Under the pieces are notes generated by a model. The model made no database searches. It was not told where the DNA came from and saw only the letters and a program-made list of their open reading frames with translations. Position numbers and translations under genes: made by a program. DNA of 64,000 nucleotides from Patiria pectinifera. Taxonomy: Eukaryota > Echinodermata > Asteroidea > Valvatida > Asterinidae. Shown here in pieces: positions 45,985-57,600 of the stretch (positions within the stretch are counted from its first letter, which is position 1; each line of letters begins with the position of its first letter). The stretch lies in contig CM057149.1 of assembly GCA_029964075.1 (NCBI GenBank), positions 2,118,465-2,182,464 of the forward strand, written 5' to 3'.

Positions 45985-46285
45985 CCCTCAATCCTCCAAA
46001 GTCCTCCAGGCAGTTTTGGAGGAGGATTGAGGCTGAATGCAACATACAATTTTGGAGGATTGTGGAGGATTGAGGGCACATGGACATTCAGTGTCGGTTG
46101 ATTTTGGAGGATTGAGGATGAATGATGTTTGAAGAAGAGGATTTTGGAGAATTGAGGCGAAACGCATTTTGAGGCGGGCTGTTGGAGGATTTTGAAGGAT
46201 TGAGGCAGTGGATATCCATTTGAACAGTGCAACATTTTGAAGGATTGAGGATGTTTTCTAGCAAAATGGGCCTAGGGGGTTAGGG
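45985..46285 (-). repeat. TCCTCAATCC repeat, inverted relative to 6168-6540
   Basis: GGAGGATTGAGG and TTTTGGAGGATTGAGGATGA recur along the segment. The left edge holds the unit in both directions (CCTCAATCCTCCAAAGTCCTCC then TTTTGGAGGAGGATTGAGG), a foldback. A GGGTTAGGG word lies just beyond both this copy and the 6-kb copy. Confidence 0.8.
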
Positions 46286-46956
46286 TTTTTAAGGTTAATA
46301 AACCTGCTGGTTATGGTCCACACCACAAAGATGTACCAGTACCATTGAAATGTCATTAAAAATGTCATAAAAAAATTGTGAAGGTCATGTGGATTTGATA
46401 TTTTTTTTCTCTTGGATAAGAATGTTCACATTTTTTTCTCTTGGATAAAAGTTGTTCACATCGAGAAATCCCAATGTGCTGTGATTTACATTTCTACATT
46501 GTCTAACATTTAAACCATTGGTAATTCACTCCGTTTTGATTAATGAGTAATGTTGCATATGCCTTGATGTGGCAAGTGCTACCATTCTCAGATCCTATGG
46601 GGACAGTAATGTGACAGGGGGTGGGGGAGCTGTAAGGGAAGCCCAGGGGGAGTCCTGGGGGTGTTGGGGTTCCCCCAGGGGGAGCAATCTGGGAGTGTTA
46701 GGGAAATCATTGACATTGATTGATGACTTGGTGTACAGCTGTTCAGTATGTACATGTAGAAATGTACCTTCAGCAAGAACGTGAAACCATTACTCATGTA
46801 CATGTGCAATATATACTACAGAATAAAACATCTGCTGATTGCAAGTGGAAAAAGAAATTGTGGATGGCAGCAGACACATATTTATAAGCTGTACATGTAT
46901 ACATGGAACAGTACATGTGCATAAGTTATACAAAAAGATACCTGTTGGAAACCAAG

Positions 46957-47459
46957 ACCTTTTGGTAAACTTATACGTTTTCAGACTCTTAAAACAACTT
47001 TTGGTTTCCATACCTGAGATCCAAGCTGTTCAGTGGGGCCAACTGGCCAGGAATGTATGGTATTCAGCTTTTAAAAAACTGAAGATTTTTAGTATCAGTG
47101 AGGCAGGAGGTTCATGATAAATCATTAATGCTGCCAAAACGATGTGCAAGTAAGCAAAGACATACACCTTTAGGTACCGGTACAGTAATTTTTGAGAGTA
47201 AGGTTGGAAATCCCATGGACAGAGTAAATCTTAATCCATCAGAACTTCATTTGCAGCACAATACTGTCATCATACTGGAAAGAATCACTTGCATTATGAC
47301 CCAATTTGGGGCCAGCATGTAACACTCGCAGAAGTTTGACAGATTTATGTCATGCAACCTGACAGTGAAAATTTTAACCATTTATGGAGGCACAAATCAC
47401 ATACCGTACTTTCTGTTCTACACCATTTTGTTTTCGCTCCGGAAATGTGACAGAACTAC
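46957..47459 (+). repeat. Direct duplication, copy 1
   Basis: About 500 bp match 49078-49603 in the same orientation with only scattered differences. The shared sequence includes GTGAGGCAGGAGGTTCATGA, AGGTACCGGTACAG and CATGCAACCTGAC. I see no inverted ends and no coding frame shared by both copies beyond 75 codons. Confidence 0.85.
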
Positions 47460-47636
47460 ATACATAGAAAAGCACTTCATTAGGATTTGTCCTACACCTG
47501 GTATTTCCAGTTTTGTCCTAAACTGTGAAGCCTTCACGTCACAGATTCAATCAGTTGATATGACTATTGCATCTGGCGAGTATGCAATTCATACATGCAC
47601 ATTGTTACTGAACCACACATGTGAGAGGGGTGACTG

Positions 47637-47758
47637 CTCTATGTTCCGACACCCCTATGTTCCGACAACCTAGATTGTGTTACTCCCGGTTTGGGTTAGG
47701 GTTAGGGTTAGGAATAGGAATATGTGCAGTCGGAACATAGGGGTGTCGGAACATAGAG
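47637..47758. mobile_element. Hairpin element with 30-bp perfect ends and telomere words
   Basis: Positions 47637-47666 and 47729-47758 are perfect reverse complements (CTCTATGTTCCGACACCCCT and onward). Each arm holds TATGTTCCGACA twice or nearly so. The loop contains GGGTTAGGGTTAGGGTTAGG, three TTAGGG units as in animal telomeres. A small foldback MITE is the likeliest identity. Confidence 0.8.
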
Positions 47759-47759
47759 G

Positions 47760-49077
47760 TGTAACCATGAGAGGCAGGGGACCAGACTACTGTACTATAC
47801 TACACGCCATATGTAAACCAACAGTATGAAACGTAATGATATTTTTCTTGACAATATCCTTAGGGCTTACAACACCTTACACATGTCTGAAGATGTCCCT
47901 GGTTGACAAGTGAAAACAAGCAAGAGTGAAATCCACACTGCCAGCCCAATGAATGTGCTGATATAGTCTGTTATTCTTTGGGTTGACATTAAACAGCCAG
48001 ACACCAAGGGACATGTTAGTTTATGGCCAGGTTATTTCTGTAGCTGTCTGCATGAATCATGGTATGGCATTTCACCTGACTTTGGCAAGGAGTGGAGTTG
48101 ACAATTTTTGTGTGCAAATTTTGGTTGTTGAGCTGTGTCCATTTGGAACTAACATTTATAAAAAATGTATAGTTTAGGTTTTTGTTTCAAATATTGATTA
48201 TATTGAATCCATTGCAAACAGCATCTTATGCAATGAACATACATTTTTGTTTGCACATGTGTATGTACATGTAGTTTTTGTACCAGTTACGGTACTTTCT
48301 TAATACATATTATGGGTAACCTAGATATGTCAACGATTATATCTATACTTCATTGTATTTTCTGTTATTTGTGCATGTACAAAACGTACATACGTGTACA
48401 TGTATGTGAAATTTTGAGGTTTCTTCCAAGATAAACAAAAATGCACTTTTACTGATACTGCTAGAGTTTATGTAAGTGTGCCACAGCCATAACTATCACT
48501 GATGTTTATACACAGGAACTATTATGAAAAAAAATGGGTAAATGGGACATTGTACAATGTACATTGTTGGTATGAGATGTTGCACAATATAGGAGTAGGC
48601 ATACCCCACAAACTTGTACATTGTATACATTATTTGACTTGACTAAGGATGTGGGTGAGTGTTGTCTGAAAGTTATTCCTGCCTAAGGGAAGTATGCAGC
48701 AATAAAACCCATTGGACCTCAGCTTGCTGCAGACAGCTTGTCAACAACACAGGTCATTTTAGAGGTTCTGGTCAATGCAGTGAAAGGCTGTACATTCCTA
48801 AAGAAATGTATTTAACAAGCACAGAGACTTGGATAAACAGAGAAAACATTCACACACAAAATGGAAAAGAAAGAATGACTTCAGTTTACATGTACATGCA
48901 CATGCCTGCGTAAATAGCAATGAACATGTTATGGCATCTCACTTTTTAGCTTCTGTATCCCTCATTTTGTTTGATCAGTCACCAACAGTCAAAATTTCAA
49001 TCCTGTTCCCCTATCATGCTTTTTACACAGGCAAGTCATCAACAGTTAATGTGCTGATATTTTTTTAATTAGGTTGA
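47760..49077. other. Nothing firm, with one MITE fragment
   Basis: Contains TACATGTA words near 48260 and 48400 and a fragment of the piggyBac-like MITE at 48960-49050 (GATCAGTCACCAACAGTCAAA ... TTTTTACACAGGCAAGTCA). No exon was recognised. Confidence 0.5.
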
Positions 49078-49603
49078 GATCTTTTAGTAAACTTATACGT
49101 TTTCAGACTCTTAAAACAAGTTTTGGTTTCCATACCTGAGATCCAAGCTGTTCAGTGGGGCCAACTGGCCAGGAATGTATGGTATTCAGCTTTTAAAAAA
49201 ACTGAACATTTTTAGTATCAGTGAGGCAGGAGGTTCATGATAAATCATTAATGCTGCCAAAACGACGTGCAAGTAAGCAAAGACATACACCTTTAGGTAC
49301 CGGTACAGTAATTTTTGAGAGTAAGGTTGGAAATCTTATGGACAGAATAAATCATAATCCATCAGAACTTCATTTGCAGCACAATACTGTCATCATACTG
49401 GAAAGAATCACTTGCCTTATGACCCAATTTGGGACCAGCATGTAACACTCGCAGAAGTTTGACAGATTTATGTCATGCAACCTGACTGAAAATTTTAACC
49501 ATTTATGGAGGCACAAATCACATACCATACTTTCTGTTCTACACCTAACTCTGACTTGTATCTACATGTATTTTGTTTTCGCTCCGGAAATGTGACAGAG
49601 CTA
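49078..49603 (+). repeat. Direct duplication, copy 2
   Basis: Matches copy 1 at 46957-47459. It differs by a small insertion (TAACTCTGACTTGTATCTAC region, near 49546) before the shared ATTTTGTTTTCGCTCC end. Confidence 0.85.
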
Positions 49604-50046
49604 GTGAAACTGAAAGCAAGGACCAATGGAATCCTGAAAAAAAATGCACTTGGGGTTTTCACAAGGAATTGTAACATTAGATGATTTCATATTCGTCCGC
49701 TGATCACAAATACCCAAAGGGATTAGAATAATAATATTGAAAACTAGCAAATGGATTTTCATGTGAAGTTCCTGCAACAAGCTAAGAAAGGAGTATATAC
49801 ATGTACAAACTTTTTTTGGTACAGAGACCATCGACTTGCAGTCGGCCAACATGAATTTGTTGTAAAGATTCATATGACCATGCTCAGCCATTGAGAAAGG
49901 ACTATGCAAGGGTCAGTTGGCCCCTATGCTTGGCCTTAGTCCTGACAACATCAGGAACAAGTCAGTCAATCTAAATTCCACCTTGTGCCCTCACCACAGC
50001 CAGTCAATTAGCACGTTGTTGTACAATGTAACTGTTACTCTTGCAG

Positions 50047-50153
50047 GTCGCAATCCTCCAGGCATTCCTAATGAGCCTTTAGATGCCATGTTTACAAACC
50101 TGTCTAGATGGGTGTTAATCCCCTGTTGTGACCTCTTAGGGGACACAGACTGA
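50047..50153 (+). CDS. Candidate terminal exon
   Basis: A good acceptor (GTTACTCTTGCAG) is followed by two carried bases and 34 open codons, RNPPGIPNEPLDAMFTNLSR and onward to LLGDTD, then TGA at 50151-50153. The other two frames stop early. A possible donor (TGG/GTGTTA at 50110) would end it sooner. No upstream exon was linked to it. Confidence 0.3.
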
Positions 50154-51059
50154 CCCTGTGTGACCTCACAAATGTACCCCATTGGCTAGGGACCCTTTAC
50201 CATTGTCATTAGCAATGGCCTGAACTACATGTTGTGTACTGGCCTGAGGGTTTGTTACTTGATATATTTGTGGGATGTCTCCTGGCTGCAATTGGCATGC
50301 CTACCTTCCTTTCTCAGTCTGTTGTGCTGTTACTGTGGTACTTTTTTGGATCATGAAATCCCCATAAAACATGTGCAATACTAACCTGATATTTAGCTAA
50401 CAAGATGCAAAACATAATGTTTTGTATTGTATTCCTTTTCCTGGTTAATGTACTTTTCTCCTCAAATATTAAAGGTACATGTAGTGAACACTTTAAAAAA
50501 ATAATCAATCTTAGTTTCACTTTTAAGCTCATTTAGATATCATACCTGTAGTTCTTGACAAACTGTCTCCATTTTTCTCGAAGCAAAGCAAAGTTTCCGT
50601 TGAAAATCCTTCCTTCCATAATGTTCATCTTTTAAAATAAGTTTTTGACCTGCAAGCATCCTCTTGTTGTGCATGATGCCAGTTTGTCACTCGGTTAACT
50701 AAAGTTGGTCAGCGGGGAGCAGTAGGCCTATTTGAAAGAAAAGCCTTTTCTTTTCACGATGGTTTGGACCTAACCATCACAAAGAAATGATGGTAATTCC
50801 TCTGTTCGTGAAAATGACAGCATACTGGGCGCAATGATCTCACAACATGCTTGATCTTTTTATTTACTTAGATTCAAGTATGTAGGATATAATAATATTT
50901 TGGCTGTTTCATTTTTGAATGTTAACAAATGTTCTCCATTACCTTTGAGCTACAATACACTGTATAAGGCAGTACTCAATATAAAATGATCAGAATTATA
51001 TAACCGACATACAGATCCTTGTCATTTGATTGGTGGAACTCACATCACGTGTCATTCGT
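50154..51059. other. Nothing recognised
   Basis: AT-rich DNA; no exon, inverted repeat or repeat copy was identified. Confidence 0.45.
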
Positions 51060-51063
51060 TATT

Positions 51064-53073
51064 GGGCAATTCCACGGTAACGGAAGGACGTTTTCACTCA
51101 TTAAACAAAATTTCAAATGTGGTATCACAGACACTGTTCATAGTTACAGCAAACAAATGTCACAATTGTATTGCTATAATGCTACCTTCAATTTCCACAC
51201 TTTTGGGGGCATGAATGCCTCTCGTTTATGAATTATGAATATTAATGAGGTCGGTAACGGAAGGACGGTAAAACGGACAAGGGTTTTCCAACTTACTCGC
51301 GTTTTGCGTAAACTCTGTGAATTTTATGGGGCAATTATATTTTATGGGGCAATTATATTTTAAAGGTAGGAAATGGAATCCCTGAAGCTTTATCTATACT
51401 ATACCACCTTTCATTTGACTTTAAGTGTTTCGGTAATATAATTACAACGTTTTAAGTGAATTATAATTTGGTAACGGAAGGACGGTAACGGAAGGACAAA
51501 AGGTTTACTCAATTATAGCATGAACAAAATGTGAATTTACACTAATTATACAAGTGAAACAAATTGCTGAAATGTGTATCTAAATGTGAAATCAACAATA
51601 TGCAGACCCGGCATAAATAATTATACCCAAAAAAACTATTGAGATAAAGATAGAAGCCTGCTAATTAATGATAACAAAAGAAAAATGAAAACAACCAAAA
51701 ACACGTCATTCACGAACACAAGACAACTACAGAAATGAACTTCAAATCCATCACCTCAATCCTTAAAAGTTTAAATACACAGTATTTGAGCACTTGAGCA
51801 TATTGGTTACATGTTCACCAACAACTTTTAATAATAATACCGGTAGGTTCAGTGGTTTACCTAAGGGGGGGGGGGACCAGCCTACATGTACAAGGTAAAA
51901 ATATCTTCCGGTAGAACTGATGGCTTCAGAATCATTATGCTTTTAGGTGTTGCTTTTAATTGAACTCTAAATTCAATGTTTGAAATCAGATTACAATGAT
52001 TTAGAGTAGTAACAATTAACTTATAAACATCCAAACTGAAGTTGTTAACTTGGGCATAATTTGTCAAAGATTGCACCTCACATGTTTTACACGTGTAAGA
52101 TGAATGAAAGTGCCCCAAATTACCGGTACTTTCTTCCATCTCATTTTTGACTTAATTTGTTTCTGGAATGGCTTCACAGAAATTGTATCTTTCTCTATTG
52201 TCCATGAATGCTGATGGCAGCAACTTTACGATTTGATTTTCTGCAACAACTCCATACATGTACAAGTACTGGTACATCGGCATATATGTACATATGTACA
52301 TGTACATATGTACATGTACATTGTACATGTTGTGTGTATGCCTGTGCCATCCTTTGTAATAAACACCTTGCCCTGCTTATCCCGCTTTTGTGAAGGTGGG
52401 TCACATGAATGTCCTTTCAATGCTCATTATACATGCATGTATTTGCAGTGATTTTCATTTTTCAAACATGAGCACAAATGTCGTAACATTTGATAAAAAT
52501 ACGATTTGTCCTTCCGTTACCGTCCTTCCGTTACCAATTTGGTAACGGAAGGACGTGATTTAATTAATTGTAATTAAAAAACGAGAAGTACAGCAGTGTC
52601 AGTCATATTGAAGGCCTACCTAAACTTGCTTTGCACAATAACTTTCAATGCATTCATACTGCAAGTTTTAAAAATAAATTAAAAATATGTATTTTTTCGG
52701 TAACGGAAGAACATTTTCGAAGGCTGAAATATTAGAAGTCACTGAAGCGAAACAAATTACGCAAAACATTAAAAACAAGTTTCAGTCAGTTTTTCAAGGC
52801 CAGTACTTTCTCATGACAGAAACTGATGGCATTAGTACATATTTTTGTGTGTGTATTGGTAGAATACTTTCATATCACTATTAATCACATTTTTACGATT
52901 AAAACAGGATTATTACGTAATCCTATTTTTTGGTACCGAAATGTATCAAAAATAAAATTCCGACTTCAAATCTTGAAAATATAGACTTTTAGCTTTCATT
53001 TGATGCCAAATTTGTTTAAGTCACATGCATTTGAATTTTTTGGTGTCATGTCCACTTTGGTGTGGAATTGCCC
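51064..53073. mobile_element. 2-kb element with GGTAACGGAAGGAC array
   Basis: GGGCAATTCCA faces TGGAATTGCCC, with TATT duplicated outside (51060-51063 and 53074-53077). The 14-mer GGTAACGGAAGGAC occurs at 51076, 51253, 51470, 51484 and 52541. It occurs inverted at 52508 and 52522, and with one change at 52699. Repeated subterminal words in both directions resemble transposase-binding sites. A 4-bp duplication suggests a Chapaev-like or related superfamily, but no transposase frame is present. The ends resemble those of the MITEs at 14061 and 22422. Confidence 0.75.
52250..52335. repeat. TACATGTA-rich patch
   Basis: ACATGTAC and ATGTACAT words follow one another almost without gaps, the densest cluster of this word in the window. 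Frames over it (MYMYICTCTYVH-like) are artefacts. Confidence 0.8.
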
Positions 53074-53309
53074 TATTACTGCCATTCACACCGGGGCTCA
53101 AAAAGTACTATCCGCCCATGGGGAATGGGAAATACTATTCAACAGTTAAGATCATGCTTGTTCCATGACACAGTATTTGTGTGCAAATGCATGCTGGTGT
53201 GCGCGGTCAACGTTGCGCGTAGTGCGTATTGTTTCAAAGAGCCAGCGCTACAGCGTTGGGTTCAAACATTTTTTGTGAAGGGGTGGTTTGGAAGAGGGCA
53301 AGGATCTTT

Positions 53310-53436
53310 ATATTGAGTGGCTTTCAATTGGGAAATGGGAGGAATATTATCACTCAGTAAAATCTGGACTTTTCCAGTTCACTCGGCTTCGCCTTGCGAT
53401 AATATTCCTCCCATTCCACGCTGATCCACTCAATAT
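53310..53436. repeat. 127-bp hairpin MITE
   Basis: ATATTGAGTGG at 53310 and GAATGGGAGGAATATTATC-type sequence face their inverses ending at 53436. The arms span about 40 bp around a loop containing CACTCGGCTTCGCCTTGCG. No flanking duplication was determined. Confidence 0.75.
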
Positions 53437-54570
53437 TTGTATAATAGTGTATATGAGTGTGTGCGCCTTATATGTGGAAATGAAGTGTGACAAAATTACT
53501 GGTAATTCCAAAAATAAAAACCTCTAAGTTGTCTAAAGTGCTCTTGTAGTCATCAGAATGCACCGGAACATTGCGTGCTCCATGCCATCATTTCCTAGTG
53601 TCTTCCTGTTAGCGAACAGTTTGAAATTGTTTCAAGCCTCAAGGCTTTTTGTTTTGTCAGGAAATGCTACTAAAAACATTACAGCTTAAATAAACTTTGA
53701 AACCAAAATACATTTTATAATTTACATGCACTTGTACACGTATGTATACTGTACATGGGAATTACCAATACACATACATGTACCGGTATATTCATTAAAA
53801 GTATTGTTTCATTTTCAGTTTGTGAACCCGTAATTTTTGTATGTGTCAATAGCATATACACCCATAACTGAAAGAGCATACCCAAACGTACATGCATATG
53901 ACAGTATTTATCATGTTACATGTACATGTACATGTAACACTTCTATTACATTCAACAAAAGTCTGGCAGTGGTGACCTTCTTGTTACACGTCATGAATGT
54001 CCACTGGTCTTTAAATGACCAATCAACCAATCACAGCTTTGCTGGTGACCCATGTGATCCCAGGAATAACCTGGTCTTTGAGTGAACAATCGGCACACAG
54101 GATACCATATGAAGAACCAATTTCCAAGTCGCATTTCCTGTGGTCGGTGCACATCCTGTACTACCTGCTGTTGTCAAGATTTCCCATTACACCCCATTAT
54201 ATTGCTGCAGTAGACAACACCCTTGCAAGGAAGTGGACACGGATCTTTATCATCCAACTGGACGTTAACAAAATTCCCTCCAGCTTTTGGAATCTCGGAA
54301 CAGTCTGGTCTTAATGGTACTTCCAGTGTACATGTACTGTATGACGTTTCCTGAATCAACTTTTCAAAGAAGTTTAATTGACGCTTTGCTGCAAACTTTC
54401 AGTGTTTTCAGATCAGAAGGGATCAATCTGCACTCACAGATCTCTGAACATTTCTTTGGATGTATTGATTCCAAAGTTACATGTAGTTGTCGTTTGGAAT
54501 CTCACCAGTTTAGTTTCCCAGACACTCTGAAAGTTGAGCATTGTTATTGGGTGGAATTTGCATTATTAAG
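53437..54570. other. Upstream of the second gene, no firm signal
   Basis: TACATGTA words are common (53753-53785, 53917-53938). ATTGG lies about 25 bp before the candidate ATG. No TATA box or initiator was identified with confidence. Confidence 0.4.
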
Positions 54571-54665
54571 ATGGCAGAAAGAAGTCCGATTCCTTACATC
54601 CGACGACCAGGAGGGTTTGTCACAGCAAGTACCACACACAGTTTCCGCAGCTTCAGTACCAGCAG
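54571..54665 (+). CDS. Second gene, first coding exon
   Basis: ATG at 54571 follows ATTAAG. Thirty-one codons and AG follow, then the donor GTAAAC. A longer overlapping frame (54287-54730) in another register looks less protein-like. Confidence 0.5.
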
Positions 54666-57600
54666 GTAAACTATGTCATTGTACTAATTGTTGCTTTGAT
54701 GAAGTTGGTGCTTTGTTGGCTTTTGTATGATAAAGGGATTGTTTTCTGTCTTGCCTTGAACTTTGGGAAATAAGTTTGGTGAAAATGTTCTTGGTGTGTA
54801 CAGTTTCCATCAAGTGACAAGTCAGTGTGTTGGGCGAATTATGACAGAATTATGACAGACTGCAAAGAAAAGTCCAAAATGAAAGAGTACTGATGTGTCT
54901 TGCCTTCAGGTCAATTCCGTGGTGTTGTCTTTCTGCTAATTTTTCCCCTCAAATGTTTGACATGACATCCACATTTACCCTGGGCCCCTAGTACATGTAC
55001 TGTACTTCCTCAGGACTACCCTGCTAAATCCACTGTGCCTCATTTTCAGTTGTCAGCTGAATCCAACAGAGTCCAACATGGTGTTATAATGCGGTTCAGT
55101 TGCCTGCTGAATCCAACATTTTGCATGAGGAATGTACACAAGGGGTTAACTGCTCAATCCAACAGGCTCCATCGGGTATATGACATAGTTGGATCCTGTT
55201 GGATTCAGCAGGGTTAGGGAGCTAACACTCATTGTCACCCTATGCCAATGAAAGCTTGGAAGTGGAACAGAATCTTGGAACACCAAACAATTCAAGGCAA
55301 CCTAAACTTGGCAAGCCATATGTACAAGTAAGGTTAATATTTTGATACAGCCAGAGGAGAATACAAGTAGATCAGCAAGCACTAGATGGATTTGGTCACG
55401 AGAGAACGAACCAATGGCTAATGAGTAACTGTACACAAACAATGTTATGTTCAATGTGTTGATGTACCAGTATCTGTTATTCTTTCTATAAGGTTAGTAG
55501 CACTTTAACAATTTTAAAGGTTTACAGTTAAGAAAAACAAACAAAATACATATGTTTGGCTGATACATGTAGGGTGGGATATATGTTAAAGTCAAGTTTC
55601 TGGTGGTCTGTTCACTTTAATTGTCTTGCCAGCTGTGAAAGAGACTGTGATGAATGCTGCATTGAACTATCCAGAGTGCATCTTGAGTTATACATGTATG
55701 TGGAGAGACATGATAAATTAGGATGTCAAGTTACTGTAGCTGTCATCTATCACTGACTTTGGCACTACTAATGATGTACACAACACAAGCCATGCGTTTA
55801 TTTTTACATTTGTGTGTGGAGTCAGGAGTCAGGTGTATATTTTACTCAGTGCATGCTCAGAACAAAAATAATTGTATATGATTGCTGCATTTCCATGTTG
55901 AAATATCAAACTTAAATAAACTTCCTCCCAATGGATTTTTTTTTACATCAGCTTTCAGTTTTTAATTGAAAATCTGTGGTTTATTTTGAAGTTGTTCTTT
56001 GCTGTAAGATGTACATGGGGCTACATGTATAATGTACTTCACAAACGTGTATAACAGTCGTATGATCTATCATGTAATCTCTACGATAATTGTTATCCCT
56101 TATGTTACCATATCACTTTTGTTATTTCATTAAAACAAAATATTTGAAATGGAACCATTTATAATAGGCTACATGACAGTCTTTTAATACCAGCATTCCG
56201 TTTGGACTTTGCAACGAGACGCGTATCTGTCATTCCAATGTAAACAAGTAATGAGCGTCATCCTGCAGTCTGTGTCATCGTCATTCTATGGTACAAACGT
56301 GGGAGAATTGTCTCTAAAAGATAAACCTGTGATGATAGCAAAAGATATTCGAAGAAGCTATGAATATGGCTAACATGTGAGTAATATTGAACATATCTGT
56401 GCTTCAAAAGGGTGGAGTACAGGTACATGTACATGTTTTAGCATAAAGTCGAAATGGTTGGTGTGTTTAAGAAATATTGGTCATGATTTCTCAATGTCTT
56501 CTTTTCTGTCTGACCATCCTAAATGTGAGTACTGACATTTGTTTTTATTTAGCATTTGCTGTTGGACCATATGTTTGAAATTTAGTAGAAATAACATTCA
56601 CAGTTTCTTATGTTTGAATTTTGTTTTCAGAAGTCAGAATCATCATGATTAATGCATGTTGGTTTACTATTAAACATCATTTTTTTAAACTTTAGGCCTA
56701 CTATATCAAGATTTGTTGATGTGAAAATGCGGTAATTTTAATGCTTTTGAGGTTTTGTCAGAATTTGTTCATTCCACGCCTTGACTACAACTACAAGTAC
56801 ATGTATTCTAAACTACATGTACATGTCCTTGTAACTGCTTCAGTAGGGACATGAACATACTACATGTACCTTGACATTTGGCTGTTTTGATTTTTCGATA
56901 ACAACCTTGTGTTCAGGACGAGATCGAAATCCTCATTATCGCGTAATTCCAAGTAGACCATGTACAGGCTCATGATCTGAGCGGTATCTACCGGTATTTG
57001 CAACATTTCCTGTAACCTTCCAATCCTGTTTGTTTCACTTTCGGCAACAAACTTTACTTGTTACATCAATTTTCAATAAAAGTAAACACTTTCACAGTGT
57101 TCAAAATGAAAGGTGTATGTATGGTTGTCACGCAATACGGTATGCTTACTGTAGCAAAATTTATGAAACAATATACGAGCATTTATTTAATTTCCCTAAA
57201 AAAAAAAGCTGTGGATTTTTTTTTTGTGTAACAACCTTGGTAAGTTGAGTAATAGTGATAATGGGGCTTACAACAATCATGCTTTGATAGTTAATTGTCC
57301 AAGTATCATCTGTTCACTGCAAGTTATGCTACCAGAAATGACTGGAAAAGCTCTCCATCATTTAGGTACATGAAAGTTTCTGACATACACGTACACACTG
57401 TGTATATGCAACTTTTGTGAAATCGGGCCATTGGGTTAAAATGCTGTGCAATGAACTTTTCGGCGGATCTGATCCAAATAACTTGTACCGGGTATTTACT
57501 GGTACATACACTTCTGCAATAAGAGTATGATATATTGAACTATTAAATGTTAAGTATTTAGCCGGATTTGGTTCCCACAGATGAAAAATAAGGTTAATTT

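Noticed and set aside
45822-46235. 137-codon minus-strand frame
   Set aside because: It is mostly the inverted TCCTCAATCC repeat (SSILQNPP-like peptide).
54287-54730. 147-codon frame on the + strand
   Set aside because: It overlaps the better-supported first exon of the second gene in another frame and crosses that exon's donor site.
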